A stretch of DNA of 64,000 nt from Mesotaenium endlicherianum. Its lineage: Eukaryota; Streptophyta; Zygnematophyceae; Zygnematales; Mesotaeniaceae. The notes beneath the pieces were generated by a model. The model saw only the letters and a list, made by a program, of their open reading frames with translations, ran no database searches and was not told the DNA's origin. The position numbers and the translations under genes are program-made. This document shows positions 34,100 through 44,062 of the stretch, piece after piece. The number at the start of each line of letters is the position of its first letter. Within the stretch, counting starts at the first letter, position 1. The stretch covers positions 473,986 through 537,985 of the forward strand of contig WELA01000805.1 of the NCBI GenBank assembly GCA_009602735.1, in the 5' to 3' direction.

Positions 34100-34240
34100 C
34101 AGGGTTACGCCGTACGCCGTATTGGCCAACCTTCGTACGCTTAAATAAGCGTACTGCGTCGGTACGCTCGTACTAAGCGTACGATTAACTTTTTATTCGT
34201 GCGCGCGGCCCAGCAACGTTTTGACACCTTCACGTCCGCC
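34100..34240 (+). repeat. Left terminal inverted repeat and subterminal repeats of hAT A
   Basis: After the 18-bp terminus come several copies of GTACGCTT/AAGCGTAC within 100 bases, one pair forming the palindrome CGTACGCTTAAATAAGCGTAC. In hAT elements such subterminal repeats are transposase binding sites. The same arrangement lies at 54575-54651 and, more diverged, at 4628-4710. Confidence 0.8.
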
Positions 34241-34575
34241 ACCGCACGCTCTGTTTCACTCGTGACTTTGCATACATCGTCGATCGACGGGATTCAAACT
34301 ACCAAGTGCATCTTGACAGGTTTGTGGAGCAACGGCGGGAACTAAAAAAAAGTCACTAGCCTTTTCACCAATATTTTGGCCACCAGCCATTTCAATTTTC
34401 GCCTCCAACGTGCATCTGCTTGAGTTGCTGCCCATCTTACAAGCTACAATCCTTTTGGCCAATTTTGCGGAGCCTACTTAAGAGACTTCTAGCGCCTTTC
34501 TTTGCATTTCGCACCTGCTATTCATCGTAAGTTTTCTTACTTCCGCATTTAGGACCTTGCTGCCTTGCATTCCTC

Positions 34576-34670
34576 NNNNNNNNNNNNNNNNNNNNNNNNN
34601 NNNNNNNNNNNNNNNNNNNNNNNNNNNNNNNNNNNNNNNNNNNNNNNNNNNNNNNNGGGGGGGGGGGGGG
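34576..34670. other. Assembly gap followed by poly-G
   Basis: Eighty-one unknown bases (34576-34656) are followed by 14 G residues, then satellite-like sequence. The matching position in hAT B (54175 and leftwards) is continuous and lacks the poly-G, so the gap marks a collapsed or unresolved array in copy A. Confidence 0.95.
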
Positions 34671-34799
34671 CTGGAGGGCATAGGCATAGGCACAGCTCGT
34701 CTGCAAGCGATAGCTGCTCCTTGCCTCCACGGGCTACATTTGCTTTTTCCACAGGTTGATCTAAGCTGCCCTTTTGTTGTCGGCTGCTCCCTCCCCTGT

Positions 34800-35690
34800 C
34801 AGCTGACAACCAGTCCCTCGTTTGCCTGTGTCGGGGCTGGCTGCCAGCACCTTCCTTGCCTGTGTCGGGGCTGGCAACCAGCCCCTTGCTTGCTTGTGTC
34901 GGGGCTGGCAACCAGCCCCTTGTTTGCCTGTGTCGGGGCTGGCTGCCAGCCCCTTGCTTCATTGTATCGGGGCCGGCAACCAGCCCATTCATTGCTTGTA
35001 TTGGGGTTGGCTACCAGCCCCTTGCTTGCTTTTGGGGGGCTGGCAACCAGCCCCTTGCTTGCTTGTGTCGGGGCTGGCTACCAGCCCCTTGTTTGCTTTT
35101 CGGGGGGCTGGCAACCAACCCCTTGCTTGCCTGTGTCGAGGCTGGCTGCTAGCCCCTTGCTTCATTGTGTTGGGGCTGGCAACTAGCCCCTTCATTGCTT
35201 GTTTCGGGTATGGCTGCCAGCCTCTTGCATGCTTTTTGGGGGGCTGGCAACGAGCCCCTTGCTTGCTCTTAGGGGGGCTGGCTGCCAGCCCCTTGTGTAC
35301 TTTTGTCAGCGCAAGCAACTAGCCCCTTGCTTCCCTGTGTCGGGGTTGGCTGCCAGCCCCTTGCTTGCCTGTGTCGGGGCTGGCAACCAGCCCCTTGCTT
35401 GCTTGTGTCGGGGCTGGCAACCAGCCCCTTGCTTGCTTTTTGGGGGGCTCGCAACCAGCCCCTTGCTTGCTTGTGTCAGGGCTCGCAACCAGCCCTCTGT
35501 TTGCCTGTGTCGGGGCTGGTTGCCAGCCCCTTGCTTGCTTGTGTTGGGCTGGCTGCCAGCCCCTTGCTTCATTGTATCGGGGCCGGCAACCAGCCCCTTC
35601 ATTGCTTGGGTTGGGGCTGGCTCCCAGCCCCTTGCTTGCTTTTGGGGGGCTGGCAACCAGCCCCTCGCTTGCTCTTAGGGGCGCCCTTTG
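34800..35690 (+). repeat. 34-bp minisatellite array in hAT A
   Basis: About 25 head-to-tail copies of a unit near 34 bp contain GGGGCTGGcaaCCAGCCCC followed by TTGCTTGC-type linker. The core is an inverted repeat able to form a hairpin. Its orientation is opposite to that of the array in hAT B, matching the inverted arrangement of the elements. A more degenerate relative extends from 36180 to about 36790. Confidence 0.9.
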
Positions 35691-36180
35691 CATGCTGCTG
35701 TTTTGACGACCCTATGCCCTTTTGTGTGTCTTGTATCAGTGAGGAAGGCGTGAAAAAGAAGCTACCAGACTCACCCCTCATTGGTGCACACACGTCTTCC
35801 GACACGCGCATCAGGTGCCATGCCCTTCCCTATCTTCTTTCTCCCTCTTTGCCCTGTTCTTACTGGTAGTGGCGTCCGCGCGCCCCTTGCTTTTTTGAGT
35901 GGGGTTGTCTGGCATGCTGTCTGGCTGCTGCTGTGCTACAGTTGCCCCTTGCTTGTTTTGGTTGGGGCTGTTCGGCTGCAGCACCGTGCTCTTGCTGGTG
36001 TGCTGTTGTCTATCTTACATGTGTGTACATTGTCCCTTCTCTTATGTGTGAAGCAGCCCAAGTTCAAAACGAGCGAGTCGGCAGGCCTTGCGCCAATCCA
36101 CACGCAGCCAATCTCCAACAAGTGTTTCAGGTCCCCCCCCCTTCCCCTGCGTCTCCCTCCCTTGCGTATTTTTCTCTTGC
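35691..36180 (+). other. Non-satellite segment between arrays in hAT A
   Basis: About 490 bases that are not minisatellite are shared in inverted orientation with hAT B (about 47760-48250). No domain or RNA gene is recognised. It may hold the transposase promoter or a 5' untranslated exon; a cluster of C residues (36129-36137) and pyrimidine-rich tracts are the only local features. Confidence 0.4.
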
Positions 36181-36926
36181 TTTGGTCGGGGCAGTCTGTC
36201 TTTTGTGCTGCAGCCGCCCCTTGCATGCTCTGGTCAGGGCGGGCTGGCTGCTGCTTTGCTGCAGCAGCCCCTTGCATGCTCTTGTCAGGGCGAGCTGCTA
36301 GCCCCTTGCTTGGTTTTGTGGGGCTGGCTGTTAGCCCCGGACTTGCTTTTGAGTTTTGTCGAGGCTGGTTGTCAGCCCCTTGCTTGCTTTTGTCAGGGCT
36401 GGCTGCCAGTCCCTTGCCTGTTGTCTTAGGGTTACAGTCAGGGCGGGCTGGTTTGCCTTTGCTTGCTGTTTAGGATTTTAGTGGGGGCGGGCTGCCAGCG
36501 CCTTGCTTAGTTTTGTCGGGGCTGGCTGTTAGCCCCGGACTTGCTTTTGAGTTTTGTCGAGGCTGGTTGTCAGCCCCTTGCTTGCTCTCTTAGGGTTTTA
36601 GTCGGGGCGAGCTGGCTTGCTGTTTTAGGTTTAGTCGAGGCGGGCTTGCTTGCTGTTTTAGGGTCTTAGTTGAGGCTGGGTGTTGTCGTGCTTGCTCGTG
36701 TCGGGGCTGGCGGCCAACCTCATGCGTGGTCTTGTCGGGGCTGGCTGCCAGCCCCGTGCTTGCTCTTGTTGGGGCTGGCTGCCAGCTCGTGCTTTTGTTG
36801 GGATTGCCTGCTCTCTTGTTTGCCTATTGTTGTGTTTTTGCTTGTTTAAATGGCATTTGAATGGCATCTTGTTATGTCTCTTACAAGTTGTTACTGTACT
36901 TCATTATTGCAGGTTTCACGCGCATC

Positions 36927-39278
36927 ATGTCTCAACCATGCACTTCGTCTGGAGCAACGCTTGGTGGAATGAGGGCGTCCACTGCAGCTTTAACCGCTCG
37001 TCTTCCCCCTAGGGCAGTTGCTGCAAGGTCTGGTCCAGAGTGGGGCCATGTGACCATCGTTGTGGAAGCCAAGTCCAAGAATTCATATCCGAAGGTGAAG
37101 TGCAACTACTGCCCCAGGGAGTTTACCGGTGGAGTCACGCGGATTCGTGGCCATTTCACAGGAGGCTGTAAGGATGTTAGTCAGTGTGAGGATGTTCCCG
37201 ATGAAGTTCTAGATCTCATGATTAGCCGTAGCAACGGTATGGCTAATTCTTTATTAGGAACGCGACGTAGGAAGAGTGTCATACAAGCTGCACGAAAGCG
37301 CGTGCATGAATGGGGTTGTGCAAGTGCTGGAGAGTCCCCCTCCTTAGGCAGGGAGTCAGGGCAAACCTCTATAAGTGACATGTTGCAGAAGATGAATGCT
37401 GATGCTGTTCATGAGACTGTCGCCCGTTTCTTCTATGGCACTGGTTGCTCATTCAATGTTGCTCGCAGTGACTTCTTTAGGGACATGTTGGTTGCTGTCA
37501 GTAAGTACACCTTAGAAACGGGTCTAGTGTATGTCCCGATGAAGGATAAGCCTCTCGGAAGTACCCTACTAGATAAAGAGGTGTCGAAGATAGAGGCTTG
37601 GGAGAAGAAACAAAAAAAGGGACTACCACAGATGGGTTGTAGCATTGTAGCAGATGGGTGGACCGATCCATGTGGGCACCCTCTTCTTAACGTGCTTATG
37701 GTTGTGGGAGGCACTGAAATGTTCATGGATGCTATCAACACTGAGGGTGAAAGGAAAACGGGTGAGTACATTGGTAGCCACCTGCTTGCGGCCGTGGAGA
37801 AAATAGGGGCCGATCATGTCGTACAACTTTGCACAGACTCTGCAGCTAACATTGTAGCTGGTTGTAATGTGGTTCGTGAGAAGCACCCGCATATATATTG
37901 GACGCCTTGTGCTGCTCACATTTTGGACCTGCTGTTGAAAGACATAGGAAAAGTAAAAGAGCTAGAGGGCATAATCGATAGCTTCAAGCACTTGGTCCAG
38001 TTTGTTGCAAACCACCACATGCCTCACGCTCTTTACCGTGAGCATGGGGCAAGGCTTGAGAATAAACTAGAGTTGTTGAAGCCAGGACCCACGAGGTTTG
38101 CTAGTAACTTCCTTTGCTTGCAACGACTCATTGTTGTGAGGGATACCTTACAAGCTATGGTGTCTGACAGAAGATGGCTCGAGTGGGCGGCAAAGAACGG
38201 TTGTGTAGGTGAGGCTACGGAGATTAGAGACCTAGTTCGCGACGATGAACTTTGGGAGCGAGTGAAGGTATGGGTAGCCGTGTGTGAGCCGATTGTAGTT
38301 CTCCTTCGACTAGTCGACTCTCCACAACCTTCTCTTGGGAAGATTTGGGCTCGCATGAGTGCCATTAAAGAGCATGTGCATGAGATTGTAGGACTCAAAC
38401 CAGCACAAATAACCCAAGTTAAGAAGGACGTGAAGGCTCGCTGGGAGCAGCTTCACAGCCCCCTGCATTCTGCAGGTAAAACTCTATTTTGATGTTGCTC
38501 ACTTTTTTGCTTGGCGGCTGGCGTTCTCTTGCATGCTTGTTATCGTGTGCTGGTCATTGTTTTTGTTTTTGTGCTTGCTATTGTTATTGCTCTCTCTTTT
38601 GTGAAGTGCATTGTGTTGTCATATACTAAGTTTACTTCTTGACTTTGTTTGACTACAGGCTACTATTTGGACCCCGAGTTCCAAGACCATGAGTCTTGGG
38701 CAATTGAGAAGTGTCTACTAACCGATTGGTCCGACGTGCGGAATACCCTTGTTGGAGGAAGTGTGCTTGACCGAGCATTGGTGGATCGAGAGTTGGCGCT
38801 CTACCGGCAGAGCGGTGACATTTTTGGCGATGATGTTTGCAAGGCTAATAAGACCATGATGCCTGCTCACAAGTGGTGGGAAACATATGGAAGTCATTGT
38901 CCTAATCTTCAGCTTCTTGCTATGAGAATATTGTCGCAACCCGGTTCAGCAGCTGCATGTGAGAGAAATTGGTCTGAGTACGGGTTTGTTCATAGTCCAC
39001 TTCGCAATAGGCTGCTCCCTACTAGAGCAAAGAAGTTAGTGTACGTGCATTCTATGTTGAGACTTCAGGAGAAGAGTTTGGACTTCCTTGGACCAAGTGT
39101 CGGCGCGACTCCATGGGTTGAAGAAGCGGAGTTCTTGGAGACATCTGAAGAGGAGGATCTCAATCTTGCCGTGCATGCCTCGTTGCGTGAGGGGATGGAG
39201 GTGGAGGAAGAGGAGGTGGAGGAGCGACCTAGTGTTTCCGCTCCACTAAGAAGAAGGCCAAGAGCGATTGGTTACTAG
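36927..39278 (+). CDS. hAT transposase A, two exons, intact
   Basis: Exon 1 is 36927-38475, intron 38476-38658 (183 bp, GT...AG, phase 1), exon 2 38659-39278; the product is 722 residues. I start at 36927 because a good 3' splice site (TTATTGCAG, ending 36912) stands between it and the more upstream in-frame ATG at 36861. A BED zinc finger has Cys59, Cys62, His76, Cys81. The RNase H-like core with DUF659 has Asp243 (ADGWTD), Asp304 (CTDSAAN), the Cys328-x2-His331 motif (WTPCAAH) and Glu618 (ACERNWS). The hAT dimerisation region spans about residues 585-650 (HKWWETYG, LSQPGSAAACER). The C-terminus is acidic. All expected catalytic residues are present. It is a nuclear cut-and-paste transposase acting on the CAGGGTTACG termini. 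Confidence 0.92.
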
Positions 39279-39940
39279 ATGTGTTAGTCAGTTAACTTGT
39301 ATGTACTAAAGGTAGCATGTACATATTAAAGAAAAAAAAGGAGGTTGAGAAAATGAATATATTTGAAATCAATTTTTTGTGCCCTATGTCTTCATGGAAT
39401 GTGGTACTTTGTGAATGACTTACATGGTATGGATTACCTCTAACTTCTTATGCATGCTTGCAAAGAGTATGAATCATGTTTATACTTCTACATTAAAGCT
39501 CATTTTACTCGTTTAAGAAGTAATGATACTCCTAAGTGTTCTTATTGAATCAATTAGCTAGTTAAAATGTACAAAAAGAATGCTCTGCTAAGTGGCCCTC
39601 CCAGTGTTAGTGAGAAAAAGAGAGTACAAAAATAATCCTTAATCTATCTTCAATCACTCTTGAATGTGGCATTTATAAGAACTTCTTAGTTGTTAGACAT
39701 GCTTGCTAAGATGTTGAATTATATTTATACCTCTTCATTGAAGCTTGTTGTACTCGACTAAGAAGTAATGATACTGCTCAATGTTCTAATTCAACAAATA
39801 AATAAATTAGGAAGTACAAAAAAGAACTTTGCTAAGCGGCCCTCCCAGCTTTGACATGATTGAATGTCGTATAGATGGTACATAAACAAAGCGGTTACAA
39901 GACATTTTGTATAAGAACAAGAATGCGGGTTGTCGTAAGC
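39279..39940 (+). repeat. Diverged tandem duplication downstream of the hAT A transposase
   Basis: AT-rich non-coding sequence in which about 39360-39604 and 39610-39850 are diverged direct copies, roughly 245 bp apart. Both contain TTAAGAAGTAATGATACT-like and GCTAAG(T/C)GGCCCTCCCAG segments. The same duplication is present in hAT B. Confidence 0.65.
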
Positions 39941-39954
39941 TACTTATAGTGAAT

Positions 39955-40190
39955 AATTGGTAAATCGTCGCTTCCGCCAACTGGTGGCTGGGGTTCGAGC
40001 CCGACGGCTGGCGCCCGGAGCCATCCATTTTGTGGAAATCCGTGATTTCCTTTTCGCCAAGCGTTTTTGCCCTAATGGATAAGTAATTACCGATCGCGGA
40101 GTAATAAGAAACGTGCATGGCTGGTTGGGTAGTGTCTTATCCCTGCACCCGGCGGTGGGTGTTCAAATCCGCTTGCTTACATCCCTAAAT
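39955..40190 (+). other. Two tRNA-like (Pol III box) segments near the right end of hAT A
   Basis: GGTTCGAGCCC (about 39989-39999) matches the B box of tRNA genes, with TAGTGAATAATTGG upstream as a weak A box. About 130 bases on, TGGCTGGTTGGG (near 40119) and GTGTTCAAATCC (near 40160) form a second A/B box pair. Neither folds into a convincing full tRNA by eye, so I read them as tRNA-derived relics or a SINE-like insert. Mirror copies lie at about 43150-43390. Confidence 0.35.
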
Positions 40191-40488
40191 AGAAGAAGTT
40201 CAAAGTAGTTTTCGAAATTGTCGCCGCAATCCGGGCAGAGAGCAGATCCGAAATTGCCCGAAAAAAGTTACCGGTCATTTTGAACGAAATAAACAGTCTG
40301 ACATGACGTGCTTTTTGTACACGTGCGACCGACATGTAATGTCAACGTCGTCGCTACTGCACGTCGACGCCGTTGTGACGTTGGCGTACTAAGCGTATTA
40401 AGCGAACTAGTCCATTTTTTTTGAACACCGATCTAAGCGAACTAGCGTAGTAGACGAACTAAGCGTACAAGCGTACGGCGTAACCCTG

Positions 40489-41451
40489 CTCTTGGGCCCT
40501 GCTTTTGTCCCCGTGCATCTCCTGGCTCATGCAGTCTCTGACTCCATCCAATCTTGGGTCCCAAGCCGCAATGTGAGGGGGCAATACTATGTTCCCCTTT
40601 AGGTCTGTCAGGAAATCCTCATCCGTCGCCCTGTCATTCTGCTGGTCCCTCATGTTGATGGTCATCCACCGCCAATCGGTGGGCTTTTGGAAGAAGGCAG
40701 GGTCTGTCCTTTTAAGAGTACAAGGGTACCATTGGCCTGCAAAGTCTAGCTGACTGGTTTCCCTGGCCAAAAATTCCCAGCTCCTCCTCTCCACCTCGTT
40801 ATACATGGCCTTGAACCTGTTATGGGGTGTTGAGTCCTTGAAGCTGTCCGCGTCCATGGGGATCATCCCGATGACCCTATCTGCCCCCCAGATACCAAGA
40901 ATCGAGACAGCTCCTGCTTCGTTCACCTGGGCTACTGCCTTGGCCTCTCCGACTGTATATCCTACCATCCGGGCGTAATCGTGGTAGAGGAGGAGCTCTG
41001 TGCTGACCTCTATATACTTGTCAAAGTTTTCGGATGTCTCTCCTTCTTTCTAGAGGATTTCCTTCTGCGACTCACTGCGACTTCTCTGGGCATACTTGAA
41101 GGCCTCCTCCAGTAGATCAAAGCCCTTGCCCAGCACTGTGTAGCGGTAGCTGCTGATTCTCCTCCGTTCGTCTTCTTCAGCCTGCTGCTTCCGCTTCTCC
41201 TCAGCTTGCCTCTCCTCCTCTGCTTTCTTGGCCTCCTCTGCAGCTTTTCTGTCCATTTCTTCCTGCCTCAGTCTGGCCTGTTCCTCCTCCTCCTTCTTCT
41301 TCTGTGCCTCCCGCTGTTGTTGGAGTCGTTGTGATTCCCGAGCGGTGATGGAAGATGATTCGATGTCTCCACGGAATTGCAAGTATTCTGCATGTGCCTC
41401 TTCCGCCCTTCTCTTCCTCTTGAGTTCCGACTTTTGAGTCATCCTGCTCAA
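40489..41451 (-). CDS. Unrecognised coiled-coil protein region, possibly Gag of element K
   Basis: The first 130 residues are rich in Lys, Glu, Arg and Gln (KKKEEEEQARLRQEEMD), a strong coiled-coil pattern. A more globular part follows (AVSILGIWGADRVIG, WYPCTLKRTDPAFFQ). I do not recognise the family. A position after an LTR-like stretch suggests a Gag, but the order (pol, LTR-like, then this frame) is unusual. An alternative is a captured host gene fragment, given the splice-acceptor-like GATTGAGCAG at about 41440. Its far end meets hAT A at 40488. Confidence 0.4.
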
Positions 41452-41766
41452 TCATAAACACAATGCAGTTAGTGAAGTCATGATATTTTGCCGCTACTGA
41501 GTGCCCCTGATGAAGAGGAACGCGATCGGGAGAGTTCCTAGTGTGGAATGCCTGGTGTGAGTGAACATAAGGGAAAATTGAGTTAGAGAGCAAGTGAGTG
41601 TGAGCGCAGGTTGAGTGTGTAATATGGTGATCAGAGAATACCACTCCCTCCAACTTAATTTTAAAGGTGGGCTTCCTGTCACAACTGTCACTAACTGTCA
41701 CATCCCCCTCCAACTTATATGGAGACAGGACCTCCTGTCACCTTCCCGGGTCAACTGAAATGACTG

Positions 41767-42852
41767 TTAGGGAGGTGCCCCAGCCGCCCGAAGGTGGAAC
41801 CGTTTCAACGCCCCTTTGGCATTGGTCAGCTGATCTTTAAATTCCCAAGTGTCCCCAGAGGCATCGTAACCTTTCCATCGGATGAGGTACTTCATGACAT
41901 ATTTAGATGATCGACGGAGCGAGCGAGCGTCTAAAATCTCCTCGACCTCATATTCCTCAGGATCGCCGTGTCGGACAGCGGGGACTGGTTCCGGTTGGAC
42001 AGGTAACCGACCTGTGAACAGTGAATCACCTTTGATGTATGGTTCCAGGAAGGAGACATTAAAGACCGGGTGACCCTTGTAGTCAGCTGACATGTTCAGT
42101 TTGTAAGCATTCGGACCGACACGACGGACCACCGAATATGGACCGACCCAGACAGGGCCAAGCTTTTTCTTGACCACACCAGGGAGGTACAGGTGCTGAG
42201 AATGCAGTTTGACTAAATCGCCCTTAGAAAATGTCAGTTCCCGACGGTGTTGATTAGCGTATTTTTGTTGGTTTTCTTGGGCTTTGTGTAGGTTTTGTTG
42301 GACTTCTGACAGGGTGTCAGCAAACTCCTGAGTTAACTGGAGGGAGACCGGGTTGTCAATCCCTTTCGGGTCAGTTAAAGATTCCCCCAGTACATCTAAA
42401 GGAGACTTAGGGGCTCTACCCAGGCTCAGTTCAAAAGGAGTCTTGCCCGTTGACGCGTGCACCGCACTGTTGACCGCAAACTGAATTTGAGGCAACAGGT
42501 CATCCCAATTATCTTGTTTTTGGTTAATGTATGCTCTCAGCACCTCCTATAGAACTCGATTAGTTCTTTCAGTCTGCCCATCAGTCTGAGGGTGGTTTGC
42601 TGTGCTGAGCAGCTGTTTGACTCCCATTAACCCCATTAAAGCTCTCCAGAACTTAGAGGTGAATTCTGAGTCTCTGTCTGAGATGATATTAGAAGGGAGC
42701 CCATGTTGGCATACTACATGGTTGTAAAACTGTCTCGTTGTTTCGAGTGCAGTTACTTTGACAGTTGTGGGGATGAAAATGACCATTTTAGTCAGTTTTT
42801 CCACGACTACCAATATCGAATCATGCCCATTAGCAATTCGTGGCAGTGTGAC
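41767..42852 (-). CDS. Element K integrase and chromodomain
   Basis: The minus strand encodes integrase core and C-terminal parts: VVVEKLTKMVIFIPT, IISDRDSEFTSKF, NHPQTDGQTERTNR, a GPY-type segment (VGPYSVVRRVG), and a chromodomain (YEVEEILDARS, YLIRWKGYDASGDTWE). It is related to, but distinct from, the integrases of G1 and G3. hAT B begins at 42853, within its upstream part. Confidence 0.82.
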
Positions 42853-43149
42853 CAGGGTTACGCCGTACGCTTGTACGCTTAGTTCGACTACTACGCTAGT
42901 TCGCTTAGATCGGTGTTCAAAAAAAATGGACTAGTTCGCTTAATACGCTTAGTACGCCAACGTCACAACGGCGTCGACGTGCAGTAGCGACGACGTTGAC
43001 ATTACATGTCGGTCGCACGTGTACAAAAAGCACGTCATGTCAGACTGTTTATTTCGTTCAAAATGACCGGTAACTTTTTTCGGGCAATTTCGGATCTGCT
43101 CTCTGCCCGGATTGCGGCGACAATTTCGAAAACTACTTTGAACTTCTTC

Positions 43150-43390
43150 TATTTAGGGATGTAAGCAAGCGGATTTGAACACCCACCGCCGGGTGCAGGG
43201 ATAAGACACTACCCAACCAGCCATGCACGTTTCTTATTACTCCGCGATCGGTAATTACTTATCCATTAGGGCAAAAACGCTTGGCGAAAAGGAAATCACG
43301 GATTTCCACAAAATGGATGGCTCCGGGCGCCAGCCGTCGGGCTCGAACCCCAGCCACCAGTTGGCGGAAGCGACGATTTACCAATTATTC
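43150..43390 (-). other. tRNA-like segments of hAT B
   Basis: Mirror copy of the two A/B box pairs described for hAT A, on the minus strand. The same caution applies: box motifs are visible, a full tRNA fold is not. Confidence 0.35.
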
Positions 43391-44062
43391 ACTATAAGTA
43401 GCTTACGACAACCCGCATTCTTGTTCTTATACAAAATGTCTTGTAACCGCTTTGTTTATGTACCATCTATACGACATTCAATCATGTCAAAGCTGGGAGG
43501 GCCGCTTAGCAAAGTTCTTTTTTGTACTTCCTAATTTATTTATTTGTTGAATTAGAACATTGAGCAGTATCATTACTTCTTAGTCGAGTACAACAAGCTT
43601 CAATGAAGAGGTATAAATATAATTCAACATCTTAGCAAGCATGTCTAACAACTAAGAAGTTCTTATAAATGCCACATTCAAGAGTGATTGAAGATAGATT
43701 AAGGATTATTTTTGTACTCTCTTTTTCTCACTAACACTGGGAGGGCCACTTAGCAGAGCATTCTTTTTGTACATTTTAACTAGCTAATTGATTCAATAAG
43801 AACACTTAGGAGTATCATTACTTCTTAAACGAGTAAAATGAGCTTTAATGTAGAAGTATAAACATGATTCATACTCTTTGCAAGCATGCATAAGAAGTTA
43901 GAGGTAATCCATACCATGTAAGTCATTCACAAAGTACCACATTCCATGAAGACATAGGGCACAAAAAATTGATTTCAAATATATTCATTTTCTCAACCTC
44001 CTTTTTTTTCTTTAATATGTACATGCTACCTTTAGTACATACAAGTTAACTGACTAACACAT

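Larger units (their letters stand above)
34100..40488 (+). mobile_element. hAT DNA transposon A
   Basis: The element has terminal inverted repeats CAGGGTTACGCCGTACGC (34100-34117, and its complement at 40471-40488), subterminal AAGCGTA/TACGCTT repeats at both ends, an internal minisatellite (34800-35690) and a two-exon hAT transposase. The apparent length is 6.4 kb, including an 81-base gap. The 8-bp flanks (TAGCCAAC left, CTCTTGGG right) do not match, so a simple insertion with an 8-bp target duplication is not supported. The segment from about 36660 to 40488 is repeated in inverted orientation at 42853 to about 46680, apparently without differences. Confidence 0.88.
40489..42852 (-). mobile_element. 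Gypsy element K fragment between the two hAT elements
   Basis: From right to left on the minus strand this piece holds an integrase and chromodomain (41767-42852), a non-coding stretch that looks like part of an LTR or leader (about 41455-41705, preceded by a polypurine tract GTTGGAGGGGG), and a coiled-coil reading frame (40489-41451). It is partial and broken. Its LTR-like sequence does not resemble family R, D, G or G3, so it is a further family. Confidence 0.7.

Noticed and set aside
34657-34670. Poly-G tract as a G-quadruplex or regulatory signal
   Set aside because: It directly abuts an assembly gap and is absent at the matching site of hAT B, so it is likely an assembly or sequencing artefact.
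36861-36926. Upstream in-frame ATG as the start of the hAT transposase
   Set aside because: A pyrimidine-rich TTATTGCAG acceptor separates it from the BED-finger frame, and the peptide it adds is hydrophobic and unlike hAT N-termini. The ATG at 36927 is preferred.
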